Source: Hoylesella loescheii
GTDB taxonomy: Bacteria > Bacteroidota > Bacteroidia > Bacteroidales > Bacteroidaceae
Reading direction: 5' to 3'
Assembly (NCBI GenBank): GCA_021531755.1
Contig: JADYUK010000027.1
Location: 1 to 32,391 of the forward strand
DNA: 32,391 nucleotides
Under the pieces are notes generated by a model that made no database searches, had not been told where the DNA came from, and saw only the letters and a list, made by a program, of their open reading frames with translations. The translations under genes and the position numbers were made by a program. Within the stretch, counting starts at the first letter, position 1; each line of letters starts with the position of its first letter. This document shows, piece after piece, positions 15,404 through 24,529 of this stretch.

Positions 15404-16432
15404 ATGAAAAAGCAGAAGCATGGCGGCAGACTGTTGACCGCCCTCGTTCTTGGCCTTGTGGCATCAGGTGCCATCATGGCTTATTTTCTTTTCATGCCGA
15501 TGTCAAAGACAGGAGATACAGAATACGTGTATATCGACACCGACGATGATATTGACTCTGTGATGGTGAAGGTCGGGCGTGTCAGCCGTGGCACATCGAT
15601 GACCATCTTCCGCCTCCTCTCCAGCTATACAGGCTATGGCGACCACATACGCACAGGCCGTTACGCTGTCGATGCCAAGACGGGTGGGCTACAGACATTC
15701 CGCCATTTCCGCAACGGCCAGCAGGCGCCAGTCTCGCTGACGATACCGTCTGTAAGGACCAAGGAGCGTCTCGCTGAGGAGATTGCCCGTCACCTTATGT
15801 TATCAGCCAGCGACCTTACGGCGCTCCTTGATGACGAGGCCGTGTGTGGGGACTATGGTCTCGACACACTCACGATACAGACACTCTTCATACCCAATAC
15901 ATACGATGTCTACTGGAATATCTCGCCGAAGAATCTCCTTGACCGTATGAAGAAGGAAAGCGACCGCTTCTGGACTCCAGAGCGCAAGGGCAAGGCCGAG
16001 ACGGCAGGTATGACCCCCGTAGAGGTCATAACCATGGCGAGCATTGTCGACGAGGAGACAGCCAACGACGCAGAGAAGCCCATGGTGGCCGGCATGTATG
16101 TCAACAGGCTGAAGGCAGGCATGCCTCTCCAGGCCGACCCCACGATAAAGTACGCATGGCGGAGGTTCGACCTCAGGCGCATATACAACAAGCTGCTCTT
16201 CATCGACTCGCCATACAACACATACCGTAACACCGGGCTGCCACCGGGCCCTATACGCATACCCTCTGTGGCAGGCATAGACGCTGTGCTCAACCATATC
16301 CACCACAACTACATGTACATGTGTGCCAAGGAAGACTTCTCGGGGACACATAATTTCGCCGTCACATACGACGAACACCTGAAGAATGCAGCCAAATATT
16401 CAGAGGCACTCAACAGGCGAGGCATAAAGTGA
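15404..16432 (+). CDS. mltG: Endolytic transglycosylase MltG
   Basis: MltG (YceG family) is an inner-membrane lytic transglycosylase that cleaves nascent glycan strands and so limits peptidoglycan chain length. The 342-residue protein has an N-terminal membrane anchor (about 8-30) and a periplasmic YceG domain. The active-site segment MASIVDEETA (211-220) contains the expected catalytic Glu, about 218. It is followed by the conserved YVNRLKAGMPLQADPTIKYA (232-251), and GLPPGPIRIPS comes later. Length matches the family. The start at 15404 puts the basic residues just before the helix. The downstream ABC-F gene starts 69 bases after its stop on the same strand, so the two may form an operon. 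Confidence 0.95.
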   Translation: MKKQKHGGRLLTALVLGLVASGAIMAYFLFMPMSKTGDTEYVYIDTDDDIDSVMVKVGRVSRGTSMTIFRLLSSYTGYGDHIRTGRYAVDAKTGGLQTFRHFRNGQQAPVSLTIPSVRTKERLAEEIARHLMLSASDLTALLDDEAVCGDYGLDTLTIQTLFIPNTYDVYWNISPKNLLDRMKKESDRFWTPERKGKAETAGMTPVEVITMASIVDEETANDAEKPMVAGMYVNRLKAGMPLQADPTIKYAWRRFDLRRIYNKLLFIDSPYNTYRNTGLPPGPIRIPSVAGIDAVLNHIHHNYMYMCAKEDFSGTHNFAVTYDEHLKNAAKYSEALNRRGIK

Positions 16433-16501
16433 CACCCCCGCAAACAATGCAGCCAGCGTGGGCGCACCAACAAACAGGACAATAAACGACCATACAGACC
16501 A

Positions 16502-18463
16502 ATGATATCAATAGAGAACCTACATGTAGAATTCAGCGCGCGTCCGCTGTATGATAACGTCTCGTTTGTCATCAACGACCGTGACCGTATCGCACTCGTA
16601 GGAAAGAACGGAGCGGGAAAATCGACACTGCTGAAAATCATCAGCGGCATGCAGCAGCCGACAAGCGGCACAGTCTCCATACCCAACGAGACAAAGGTGG
16701 GATACCTGCCACAGGTCATGAAGCTGCAGGATGACACCACCGTCCGCGAGGAGACACGCAAGGCATTCTCAGACACCATAAGGATAGGGGCGATGCTTGA
16801 GAGCATGCAGGGCGAGATGGCTGAGCGGACAGACTATGAGTCGGAAGAGTATATGCAGCTCGTGGAGCGCTTCACATCGCTCCACGACAGATATCTGATG
16901 ATGGGAGGAGAGCAGTATGAGGCCGAGATGGAGCGCACGCTGCAGGGTCTCGGATTCACACGTGACGACCTCGACCGCCCCACCTCAGAGTTCTCGGGAG
17001 GCTGGCGCATGCGTATAGAGCTGGCAAAGATACTGCTCGAGAAGCCAGGAGTGCTGCTCCTCGACGAGCCCACCAACCACCTCGACATTGAGTCAATACA
17101 ATGGCTGGAGCAGTATCTCGCCCAGGCATCATGCGCTGTCGTGCTCGTATCGCATGACAGGGCGTTCATCAACAATGTGACAAACCGCACCATAGAGATA
17201 GTCTGCGGGCATATCGAGGACTATAAGGTGAAGTATGACGAGTATGTCGTGCTGAGGAAAGAACGCCGCGAGCAGCAGATACGTGCCTACGAGAACCAGC
17301 AGAAGGAGATAGCCGACACGAAGGCCTTCATAGAGCGGTTCAGATACCAGGCGACAAAGGCTGTGCAGGTACAGCAGCGCATAAGGCAGCTCGAGAAGAT
17401 TGTGCCTATCGAGATTGACGAGATAGACACATCGGCCCTCAGGCTGAAATTCCCGCCATGCCTCCGCTCGGGTGACTATCCCGTGATATGCGACGAGGTT
17501 GAGAAAAGCTATAACCATCTCGTCTTCGAGCATGTCAACCTCATCATCAAACGAGGCGAGAAAGTGGCTTTCGTCGGCAAGAACGGCGAGGGAAAGTCGA
17601 CACTCGTCAAGTGTATAATGAACGAGATACCATACGGAGGCACACTGAAGATAGGGCATAATGTGCAGATTGGCTATTTCGCACAGAACCAGGCACAGAT
17701 GCTCGACGACGAGCTGACAGTCTTCGAGACTATCGACCGTGTGGCGAAAGGCGAGATACGCCTGCGCATAAACGATATCCTCGGAGCCTTCATGTTCGGC
17801 GGTGAGGCGTCAGAGAAGAAAGTGAAATTCCTCTCTGGAGGAGAGCGCTCACGCCTCGCCATGATACGCCTCCTGCTCGAGCCTGTCAATCTGCTCATCC
17901 TCGACGAGCCGACAAACCATCTCGACATGCAGTCAAAGGATGTGCTGAAAGAGGCTATAAAGGCGTTCGACGGCACAGCGATAATCGTGTCGCACGACCG
18001 TGAGTTCCTCGACGGACTCGCTGAGAAGGTCTACGAGTTTGGAGGAGGAAAGGTAAGAGAGTATCTCGGAGGCATATATGACTGGATTAGAAGCCACGAG
18101 CGCAATGATGTCCAGACACTCGCACAGCCGAGGAAAGGTGGCGAGCAGCCTGCCGAGCCACGTAAGGCCGATAGCCCAAAGGCCGACATGAAGGCCGAAG
18201 AGCCCTCACAGACAGAGGTCATGACATACGCACAGCGCAAGGAAAGGCAGAAGATGGTATCGCGCATACAGAAGAAGATAAACGAGACAGAGAAGAGGAT
18301 TGAGACCCTTGAGACACGTCTCGGAGAGCTCGACACCATGCTATGCGACCCCAAGAATGCGGCTGATATGGCTCTCGTGAACGAATACACAGATATACAG
18401 CAGAGACTCGACAAGGAAATGGCCGACTGGGAGAAACTCTCCGAGCAGCTTGAGACAGTCTGA
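16502..18463 (+). CDS. ABC-F family ATPase (ribosome-associated), first copy
   Basis: ABC-F proteins are soluble tandem ATPases without membrane domains that bind the ribosomal E site and affect translation; some give antibiotic resistance. The 653-residue protein has Walker A GKNGAGKS (34-41), signature FSGGWRMRIEL (about 163-173) and LLLDEPTNHLD. A charged interdomain linker (about 240-300) follows. The second domain has Walker A GKNGEGKS (about 359-366), signature LSGGERSRL (about 444) and LLILDEPTNHLD. The C-terminus, beyond about 580, is a Lys/Glu-rich coiled coil after a Lys/Pro/Ala-rich spacer. It resembles the YheS/ABCF3-like group more than a resistance protein, but subgroup placement needs a tree. 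Confidence 0.92.
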   Translation: MISIENLHVEFSARPLYDNVSFVINDRDRIALVGKNGAGKSTLLKIISGMQQPTSGTVSIPNETKVGYLPQVMKLQDDTTVREETRKAFSDTIRIGAMLESMQGEMAERTDYESEEYMQLVERFTSLHDRYLMMGGEQYEAEMERTLQGLGFTRDDLDRPTSEFSGGWRMRIELAKILLEKPGVLLLDEPTNHLDIESIQWLEQYLAQASCAVVLVSHDRAFINNVTNRTIEIVCGHIEDYKVKYDEYVVLRKERREQQIRAYENQQKEIADTKAFIERFRYQATKAVQVQQRIRQLEKIVPIEIDEIDTSALRLKFPPCLRSGDYPVICDEVEKSYNHLVFEHVNLIIKRGEKVAFVGKNGEGKSTLVKCIMNEIPYGGTLKIGHNVQIGYFAQNQAQMLDDELTVFETIDRVAKGEIRLRINDILGAFMFGGEASEKKVKFLSGGERSRLAMIRLLLEPVNLLILDEPTNHLDMQSKDVLKEAIKAFDGTAIIVSHDREFLDGLAEKVYEFGGGKVREYLGGIYDWIRSHERNDVQTLAQPRKGGEQPAEPRKADSPKADMKAEEPSQTEVMTYAQRKERQKMVSRIQKKINETEKRIETLETRLGELDTMLCDPKNAADMALVNEYTDIQQRLDKEMADWEKLSEQLETV

Positions 18464-18492
18464 CAACCAGCCCCCTCAGACAGTCCATCACC

Positions 18493-18536
18493 CCCCGCTC
18501 CGATGACATGGCGCCTCCCTCCCCGCTCCGATGACA
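18493..18536. repeat. 16-bp direct repeat before the M13 peptidase gene
   Basis: CCCCGCTCCGATGACA occurs at 18493-18508 and 18521-18536 with a period of 28 bases, in the 157-base spacer after the ABC-F gene. The intervening sequence is C-rich. No function is visible. Confidence 0.6.
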
Positions 18537-18620
18537 CGCCGCCAAATGTCGGGGGTGAGCAGGGACAAGGCCCATAGTGAAAGAAAAAACATTAACCCCA
18601 TTACACATACAGCATCAATT

Positions 18621-20726
18621 ATGAACATAAAGAACATGACAATGATTGCAGCAATAGCAGCAATGCCCCTCTCAGCCTCTGCCCAGCAGAAACTTGGCGC
18701 AGGCATCAAGGCCGAGAACATGAACCTCGCCGTGAAGCCCGGACAGGACTTCTACGAGTATGCCTGTGGCGGGTGGATGAAGAACAATCCCCTCCCCGCC
18801 GCCTATTCACGTTATGGCAGCTTCGACAAGCTCGCCGAGGACAACAACAAGCAGATAAACAGCATCCTCAACGAGCTGTCATCAAAGAAATACGCCACCG
18901 GCACCCTCGAGCAGAAGATAGGCGACCTATACAACCTCGCCATGGACTCTGTGCGCAGGAACAAAGACGGCGTCCAGCCACTCATGCCGTATATAAACGC
19001 CATTGAGAAGGCAAAGGGAATGAAAGGCCTCATGGACTTCGTTTATGCCCAGGGACCCTACGGGACATCATTCTTCGCACAGTATGGCTTCGGTATCGAC
19101 GACAAGGACTCCAAGCGCAATATCCTCAATATCTACCAGGGCGGCCTGTCTCTCGGACAGCGTGACTACTACGTTAATACCGACAAGGATACAAAGGAGA
19201 TAATGGAGGCCTACCGTAAGCACATCGTGAATATGTTCAAGCTCTTCGGCTTCAAGGAGAAAGTGGCAGAGAAGAAGATGAGCCGTGTGCTTGACCTCGA
19301 GACACGCCTCGCACAGTTCTCACTCTCACAGACAGAGCTGCGCGATGTTGAGAAGAACTATAACAAGATGACCCTCACACAGTTCCACAACGCCTATCCT
19401 AACTTCCCCCTTGTCCGTCTCCTCCAGGCAGAGGGCATAGACAAGGAGCACTTCGGAGAGCTCATCGTGGGGCAGCCACGCTTCATGGAAGGTCTCAACA
19501 GCCTGCTTGCCAATATCGACCCTGAGGACCTCCGTGCCAAACTCGAGTGGGACATGATACGCAGCGCGGCAGGACAGCTAAGCGATGATGTGGCAGAGGA
19601 GAGCTTCAGCTTCAATGGATCTGTACTCACAGGACGCAAGACAGACTATCCGAAATGGCGGAAGGCTACAAACCTCGTGCAGGCAGTGCTCGGAGAGCCA
19701 CTCGGAAAGATATATACCGAGCGTTACTTCCCAGCATCAAGCAAGGAGCGCATGAAGAATCTCGTGGCAAACCTGCAGAAAGCCCTCGGAGAGAGAATAC
19801 AGGCACAGGACTGGATGACAGACGAGACAAAGGCAAAGGCCCTCGAGAAACTGTCAACATTCTATGTGAAGATTGGATATCCTGACAAGTGGAAAGATTT
19901 CTCGCAGTATGTCATCGACCCACAGAAGTCACTCTATGAGAATCTCCGTGAGGCACGCCGTGTGCGTGTGAGACAGGAGAACGAGGAGACTGTAGGCAAA
20001 CCTGTCGACCGTGACAAGTGGTACATGACCCCACAGACTGTCAACGCATACTACAACCCTACAACAAACGAGATATGCTTCCCCGCCGGAATACTCCAGT
20101 ACCCATTCTTCGACGCACAGGCCGACGATGCGTTCAACTATGGAGCCATCGGTGTCGTCATAGGACATGAGATGACACACGGATTCGACGACCAGGGCTC
20201 ACATTACGACAAGGACGGCAACATGTCCAACTGGTGGAAGGAAGAGGACGTGAAGAACTTCAAGAAACTCGGAGACTTCTTCGCTGACTTCTTCTCTAAC
20301 ATAGAGCTCCTGCCAGGACTTATGGCCAACGGACGCATGACACTCGGAGAGAATCTCGCTGACCATGGCGGACTTGAGGTGGCATACCACGCATTCAAGA
20401 ACGCACAGAAGGCTGAGAAGGCAAGGATAGAGGCTATGGCTGAGGGAGAAGAGAAGGCACAGGCCGAGGAGGCACGGGCTTATAACGACGGAGAGAAACT
20501 CGGACTTACAGCCGACCAGAGATTCTTCGTCGCCTATGCCGGCGTTTGGGGACAGAACATCACCGAGAAGGAGATAAGGAACAGACAGCTCAATGATGTC
20601 CACTCAACAGGAGAGTGGCGTGTGAAAGGTGCGCTGCCTCACATCAACGCATGGTACGAGGCATTCAACATATCAAAGGACGACAAACTCTATATCGCAC
20701 CTGAGAATCGTCTGAAACTCTGGTGA
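18621..20726 (+). CDS. pepO: M13 family zinc metallopeptidase (PepO/neprilysin-like)
   Basis: M13 endopeptidases cleave short oligopeptides outside the cytoplasm. This 701-residue protein begins with a signal peptide (about 1-20, ending SASAQQ; no lipobox Cys) and should be periplasmic or secreted. The CGGWM segment after PGQDFYEYA opens the M13 N-terminal domain. The zinc site is HEMTH (516-520) with the third ligand in ENLADHGG (Glu 577, Asp 581). The substrate-binding NAYYNP motif precedes the zinc site, and the chain ends KLW, typical of the family in Bacteroidetes. I chose the ATG at 18621 because it begins the signal peptide; an in-frame start at 18531 adds 30 residues. The gene stands alone, ahead of a large hairpin. 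Confidence 0.94.
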   Translation: MNIKNMTMIAAIAAMPLSASAQQKLGAGIKAENMNLAVKPGQDFYEYACGGWMKNNPLPAAYSRYGSFDKLAEDNNKQINSILNELSSKKYATGTLEQKIGDLYNLAMDSVRRNKDGVQPLMPYINAIEKAKGMKGLMDFVYAQGPYGTSFFAQYGFGIDDKDSKRNILNIYQGGLSLGQRDYYVNTDKDTKEIMEAYRKHIVNMFKLFGFKEKVAEKKMSRVLDLETRLAQFSLSQTELRDVEKNYNKMTLTQFHNAYPNFPLVRLLQAEGIDKEHFGELIVGQPRFMEGLNSLLANIDPEDLRAKLEWDMIRSAAGQLSDDVAEESFSFNGSVLTGRKTDYPKWRKATNLVQAVLGEPLGKIYTERYFPASSKERMKNLVANLQKALGERIQAQDWMTDETKAKALEKLSTFYVKIGYPDKWKDFSQYVIDPQKSLYENLREARRVRVRQENEETVGKPVDRDKWYMTPQTVNAYYNPTTNEICFPAGILQYPFFDAQADDAFNYGAIGVVIGHEMTHGFDDQGSHYDKDGNMSNWWKEEDVKNFKKLGDFFADFFSNIELLPGLMANGRMTLGENLADHGGLEVAYHAFKNAQKAEKARIEAMAEGEEKAQAEEARAYNDGEKLGLTADQRFFVAYAGVWGQNITEKEIRNRQLNDVHSTGEWRVKGALPHINAWYEAFNISKDDKLYIAPENRLKLW

Positions 20727-20743
20727 TAAAAATATCACGATAA

Positions 20744-20852
20744 CAGGGGAACATACTCTGCTCTCCCCGCTGCCATCCCGAGGCCATGGCCCCATAACCC
20801 TGAACATTTGGGGGCATGACAATGGACAGCGCATACAGAGTATGTCCCCCTG
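20744..20852. repeat. Long imperfect hairpin, 17-bp terminal inverted repeat
   Basis: CAGGGGAACATACTCTG (20744-20760) pairs with 20836-20852 over 17 positions with one mismatch. Inner segments continue the pairing: CGCTGCCAT with ATGGACAGCG (one bulge) and CATGGCCCC with GGGGGCATG (one mismatch). The whole 109-base segment can fold into one long rod. It starts 17 bases after the M13 peptidase stop codon, itself covered by a small GTGATA/TATCAC hairpin (20723-20738). No T-tract follows, so simple termination is not obvious. The 311-base gap 20727-21037 holds nothing else coding. Confidence 0.65.
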
Positions 20853-20928
20853 TATTCAACAACATTGACAACACACGGGGGGAGAGGGCTTTGGCTCCTT
20901 CCAGCCCCTCTTGAAATAAAGAGGTTTA

Positions 20929-20952
20929 CTGGGCTTGACACATACAGCCCAG
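20929..20952 (+). other. 7-bp hairpin before engB
   Basis: CTGGGCT (20929-20935) and AGCCCAG (20946-20952) form a perfect stem, with a second G/C-rich hairpin AGAGGGCT/AGCCCCTCT just ahead (about 20883-20911). These lie 85-155 bases before the engB start and could be leader structures or terminators. No T-tract follows either. Confidence 0.35.
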
Positions 20953-21037
20953 CTGTATTCAGGGCACAGTGCCGTCATATGGGGGAATCATCAGATTCCG
21001 CAAAACAAGAAAGATAACGACAGAAAACAATTTATCG

Positions 21038-21652
21038 ATGGAAATAAAGTATTCAGAATTTGTGATAAGCTCACCGACAGTGTCCACCTGTCCGAAGGAT
21101 ACGAAGAACGAGTATGCCTTCATAGGGCGGAGTAATGTCGGCAAGTCATCGCTCATAAATATGCTCTGCCGCCGCAAGAATCTGGCAAAGACATCGGCAA
21201 CGCCAGGCAAGACACTCCTGATAAACCATTTCATCATCAACAAGGAGTGGTATCTTGTCGACCTTCCCGGCTATGGCTTTGCCAAACGTTCCAAGACTGT
21301 ACAGAAGAAGCTGGAGCAGATGATATCCGGCTATCTGCTGCAGAGGGAGCAGCTTATGTGCACATTTGTGCTCATTGATGTACGCCATGACCCACAGCTG
21401 ATAGACCGTGAGTTCATCGACTGGATGGGCGAGTCTGGCTTACCCTTCGCCATCGTCTTCACCAAGGCCGACAAGCTCGGGGAGCTGAAGGCGAGGAAAG
21501 CTGCCAAGGAATGGATGGAGAAGATGCGTGACAGATGGGAGGAACTGCCGCCCTACTTCGTGACATCATCAGAGAAAGCCCTCGGGCGTGACGAGCTGCT
21601 TGGATATATCGAGAGCATCAATAAGCAGCTCGCAGAGGAGACCGTGGGCTGA
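21038..21652 (+). CDS. engB: Ribosome biogenesis GTPase EngB (YihA/YsxC)
   Basis: EngB is a small essential GTPase needed for late assembly of the large ribosomal subunit. The 204-residue protein carries G1 GRSNVGKSS (30-38), a G2 region SATPGKT (53-59), G3 DLPGYG (75-80), G4 TKAD (142-145) and a G5 TSS (about 173). Length is normal. The ATG at 21038 is preferred because the family starts about 25-30 residues before G1; an in-frame start at 20969 would add 23 residues. The second ABC-F gene follows after 104 bases that include one REP-like unit. Confidence 0.95.
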   Translation: MEIKYSEFVISSPTVSTCPKDTKNEYAFIGRSNVGKSSLINMLCRRKNLAKTSATPGKTLLINHFIINKEWYLVDLPGYGFAKRSKTVQKKLEQMISGYLLQREQLMCTFVLIDVRHDPQLIDREFIDWMGESGLPFAIVFTKADKLGELKARKAAKEWMEKMRDRWEELPPYFVTSSEKALGRDELLGYIESINKQLAEETVG

Positions 21653-21673
21653 GACCAGCCTTATAGATGTATG

Positions 21674-21729
21674 GAGAGCAAAAGCCCCAGTTCGCCTGGG
21701 CTATGCCTTGCGAGGAGGAAGAAGACGAA
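21674..21729 (+). repeat. REP-like unit between engB and the second ABC-F gene
   Basis: The unit reads GAGAGCAAAAGCC, then hairpin CCCAG-TTCGC-CTGGG (21686-21700; the stem can extend to AGCC/GGCT with one bulged C), then CTATGCC and a GAGGAGGAAGAAGACGAA tail. It matches the copies at 28276-28335 and 4754-4824 in flanks and layout but has a different stem sequence that still pairs. It ends 27 bases before the ABC-F start codon. Confidence 0.7.
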
Positions 21730-21756
21730 TGAATAATATCAACAGCAAACATTAAT

Positions 21757-23538
21757 ATGCCCACACCAATTCTTGACGTACAGAACCTTACGAAATCATT
21801 CGGTGAGAGAGTGTTGTTCCGCGACATCAGCTTCTCTATCGCCGAGGGACAGCATGTTGGGCTCATAGCACAGAATGGTACAGGGAAATCGACTCTTCTC
21901 TCTATCCTTACAGGCATAGAGAATTATGATGCTGGCTCTATCATCTACCGTAAGGATATAAAGACAGGATTCTTATACCAGACACCCAGTTTCGACCCGG
22001 CAAAGTCTGTCATAGAGACATGCACAGAGAACCAGACCGAACACGAGCATCATCTTAACGCCAGACAGATACTCACACAGCTGAAGATACACGATCTTGA
22101 CCAGCCTATGGGACAGCTCTCTGGCGGACAGCAAAAACGTGTGGCTCTCGCCGCAGTGCTCATGACAGAGCCAGACTTCATCATCCTTGACGAGCCGACC
22201 AACCATCTTGACCTCGAGATGATAGAATGGCTTGAGGGGTTCCTGTCAAGAGGAAGGAAATCCATCCTCATGGTCACACACGATAGATTCTTCCTTGACA
22301 GGATATGCAGCGTCATTCTTGAGCTCGACGACCAGACACTCTATACCTACCGCGGCAATTACAGCTACTATCTTGAGAAACGACAGGAACGCATCGACAA
22401 CCAGCGTGCTGTCATACAGACAGCTAACAACCTCTACCGCAGGGAACTTGAGTGGATGAGACGCCAGCCGCAGGCACGCGGACACAAGGCACGCTATAGG
22501 GAAGAGGCTTTCTACGAACTCGAGGCTGTAGCCAAACGGCGCATAGAGGAGAGGCAGATACGCCTCAAGGCATCGACAGTATATATCGGCTCAAAAATCT
22601 TCGAGTGCCAGTATGTCTCAAAGGCATGGCAGCGCCCCGACGGCTCAAAGCTCGTCATACTCGACAATTTCTACTATAACTTCGCACGCTTCGAGAAGAT
22701 GGGCATAGTAGGCAGCAATGGAGCGGGCAAGTCAACATTCATCAAACTGCTACTCGGACTTGAGCAACCTGACTCAGGAAGGTTTGATATCGGAGAGACC
22801 GTCCGCTTCGGATATTTCTCACAGGAAGGGATGAAGATACGCGACGACCAGAAAGTCATTGATGTCATACGTGAGATAGCCGACTATATCGACCTGGGAA
22901 ACGGGAAGTCACTCTCGGCTTCACAGTTCCTGCAGCATTTCCTCTTCACACCCGACCAGCAGCATAACTATGTCTACAAACTCTCAGGAGGGGAGAAGCG
23001 CAAGCTGTACCTGTGTACCGTCCTCATGCGCAATCCCAACTTCCTTGTCCTTGACGAGCCTACAAATGATCTCGATATAAAGACCCTGCAAATCCTTGAG
23101 GAGTATCTGCAGGATTTCAGGGGATGTGTCATCGTCGTCTCACATGACAGATACTTCACAGACAAGGTCGTAGACCACCTCCTCGTCTTCCACGGTGGAG
23201 GAGAGATACAGGACTTCCCCGGGAACTACTCTCAATACCGTGAGTATATGAGCATGAAGCCAAAGGCTGAGGTGGAGAGGAAGAAACCGAAAGAGAAAAC
23301 AGACTATCGCAATGACACACGCAGGCGCATGTCGTACAAGGAACGCCGCGAGTTTGAGCAGATAGAGAAGGAACTGGAAACGCTCAACGCCGAGAAGGAG
23401 GCCATAGAGCAGGCTCTGTCATCAGGGAACATCTCTGTCGAGCAGATTACAGAGATGTCAAAGAGGCTTCCCGTCATCAACGACACTATCGACGAGAAAG
23501 AGATGAGATGGCTCGAACTGAGCGAGCTGGAGGCATGA
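21757..23538 (+). CDS. ABC-F family ATPase (Uup-like), second copy
   Basis: This 593-residue tandem ATPase has no membrane segments. The first domain has Walker A AQNGTGKS (38-45), LSGGQQKR (about 122-129) and FIILDEPTNHLD. A linker with WMRRQPQARGHKARYREE (about 232-249), typical of the Uup/YdiF side of ABC-F, joins it to the second domain with GSNGAGKS (about 319-326), LSGGEKRK (about 408) and LVLDEPTNDLD. The C-terminus (about 515-593) is a Lys/Arg then Glu-rich coiled coil, as in Uup, a factor linked to ribosome function and DNA branch processing. The REP-like unit just upstream may sit in its leader. Subgroup assignment is tentative. Confidence 0.92.
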   Translation: MPTPILDVQNLTKSFGERVLFRDISFSIAEGQHVGLIAQNGTGKSTLLSILTGIENYDAGSIIYRKDIKTGFLYQTPSFDPAKSVIETCTENQTEHEHHLNARQILTQLKIHDLDQPMGQLSGGQQKRVALAAVLMTEPDFIILDEPTNHLDLEMIEWLEGFLSRGRKSILMVTHDRFFLDRICSVILELDDQTLYTYRGNYSYYLEKRQERIDNQRAVIQTANNLYRRELEWMRRQPQARGHKARYREEAFYELEAVAKRRIEERQIRLKASTVYIGSKIFECQYVSKAWQRPDGSKLVILDNFYYNFARFEKMGIVGSNGAGKSTFIKLLLGLEQPDSGRFDIGETVRFGYFSQEGMKIRDDQKVIDVIREIADYIDLGNGKSLSASQFLQHFLFTPDQQHNYVYKLSGGEKRKLYLCTVLMRNPNFLVLDEPTNDLDIKTLQILEEYLQDFRGCVIVVSHDRYFTDKVVDHLLVFHGGGEIQDFPGNYSQYREYMSMKPKAEVERKKPKEKTDYRNDTRRRMSYKERREFEQIEKELETLNAEKEAIEQALSSGNISVEQITEMSKRLPVINDTIDEKEMRWLELSELEA

Positions 23539-23859
23539 GGAGAAGTGACCACATGCTTGTAGGATGAGCGGACTCATACAACAAGTATCCCATACGTCCC
23601 CCTCTCTCACTCCCGCTCATATCATCCCGTCTGTACACCCCCCTTGCCCGTCACTCATAATCAGGTATGAGTGCGGACAATACCCCTGAAGCCTCCGTCA
23701 CGGTTAATATCGTGATAAGAGGGCCACAACCACTGCCCCCGCCAATGGCATGCCAGAGATGGTCCCCAACAGCGACCCCTCCCCCGCATACATACCCTCA
23801 AAAACGTATCGATGACCACATGGCAGGAGGCAGGCAATAATTATTTTTTTAAACAAAAC
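23539..23859. other. 321-base gap with two hairpins, no gene
   Basis: Between the second ABC-F gene and the HAD gene I find no coding signal. Two inverted repeats are clear: ATGAGCGG/CCGCTCAT (23564-23571 and 23613-23620), and the tighter CACTCATA/TATGAGTG (23652-23659 and 23666-23673, loop of six). The rest is C-rich. Either hairpin might terminate the ABC-F transcript, although T-tracts are lacking. Confidence 0.5.
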
Positions 23860-24519
23860 ATGAATTTCAAAGCAGCATTATTTGATCTTGACGGCACTCT
23901 GTTCGATACCGAAGGCCAATACTCAATATTCTGGAGCAGGATAGGACGCAAATATCGTCCGGATATCCCTACACTGGCCGAGGACATCAAGGGAACGACG
24001 TTAGTGCAGATATTCTCACGCTATTTCCCCGACCCCGAGGTACAGTCCGAGATAACCAAGGGCCTGGACGAGTGGGAGCGGAATATGAGCTACGACTTCA
24101 TCCCAGGAGCTCTTGAGTTTCTGCATGATATACGTCGGAATGGTGTGAGATGTGCTGTCGTGACAAGCTCTAACAGACAGAAGATGAAGGCTGTGGCAGC
24201 CAAGATGCCAGAGTTCCACTCTCTGTTCGACAGAATCCTTACGAGCGAGGATTTCGCAGCGTCAAAGCCTGCACCTGACTGTTATTTAAGGGGTGCCGAG
24301 GCGTTAGGATGTGATAAGGATAGCTGTGTCGTCTTTGAGGACGCCTTTACCGGACTGGCGGCAGGAATGTCAGCTGGAATCTTCACCATAGGGCTTGCGA
24401 CATATAATCCTCGCGAGGCTATACAAGATAAATGTGACTATGTGATAGACAATTTTACATCTCTGACATACGGTATGGTCGACGATATGCTGCTTGACAA
24501 CCCACACAATGTGGATTAA
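23860..24519 (+). CDS. HAD-superfamily phosphatase, beta-phosphoglucomutase-like
   Basis: This 219-residue cytoplasmic HAD hydrolase has the classic motif I FDLDGTLFDT (Asp 9 and Asp 11). Motif II is VVTSSNRQK (about 101-109), the motif III Lys lies in AASKPAPDCY, and motif IV is CVVFEDAFTGLAAGMSAG. The helical cap after motif I and the overall length fit the PGMB/phosphatase group that acts on sugar phosphates or related metabolites; the specific substrate is unknown. The ATG at 23860 is preferred to an in-frame ATG at 23812 because motif I follows at the normal distance. The PIN-like gene starts 10 bases after its stop, so the two are probably co-transcribed. Confidence 0.9.
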   Translation: MNFKAALFDLDGTLFDTEGQYSIFWSRIGRKYRPDIPTLAEDIKGTTLVQIFSRYFPDPEVQSEITKGLDEWERNMSYDFIPGALEFLHDIRRNGVRCAVVTSSNRQKMKAVAAKMPEFHSLFDRILTSEDFAASKPAPDCYLRGAEALGCDKDSCVVFEDAFTGLAAGMSAGIFTIGLATYNPREAIQDKCDYVIDNFTSLTYGMVDDMLLDNPHNVD

Positions 24520-24529
24520 TCAGCTTTTT

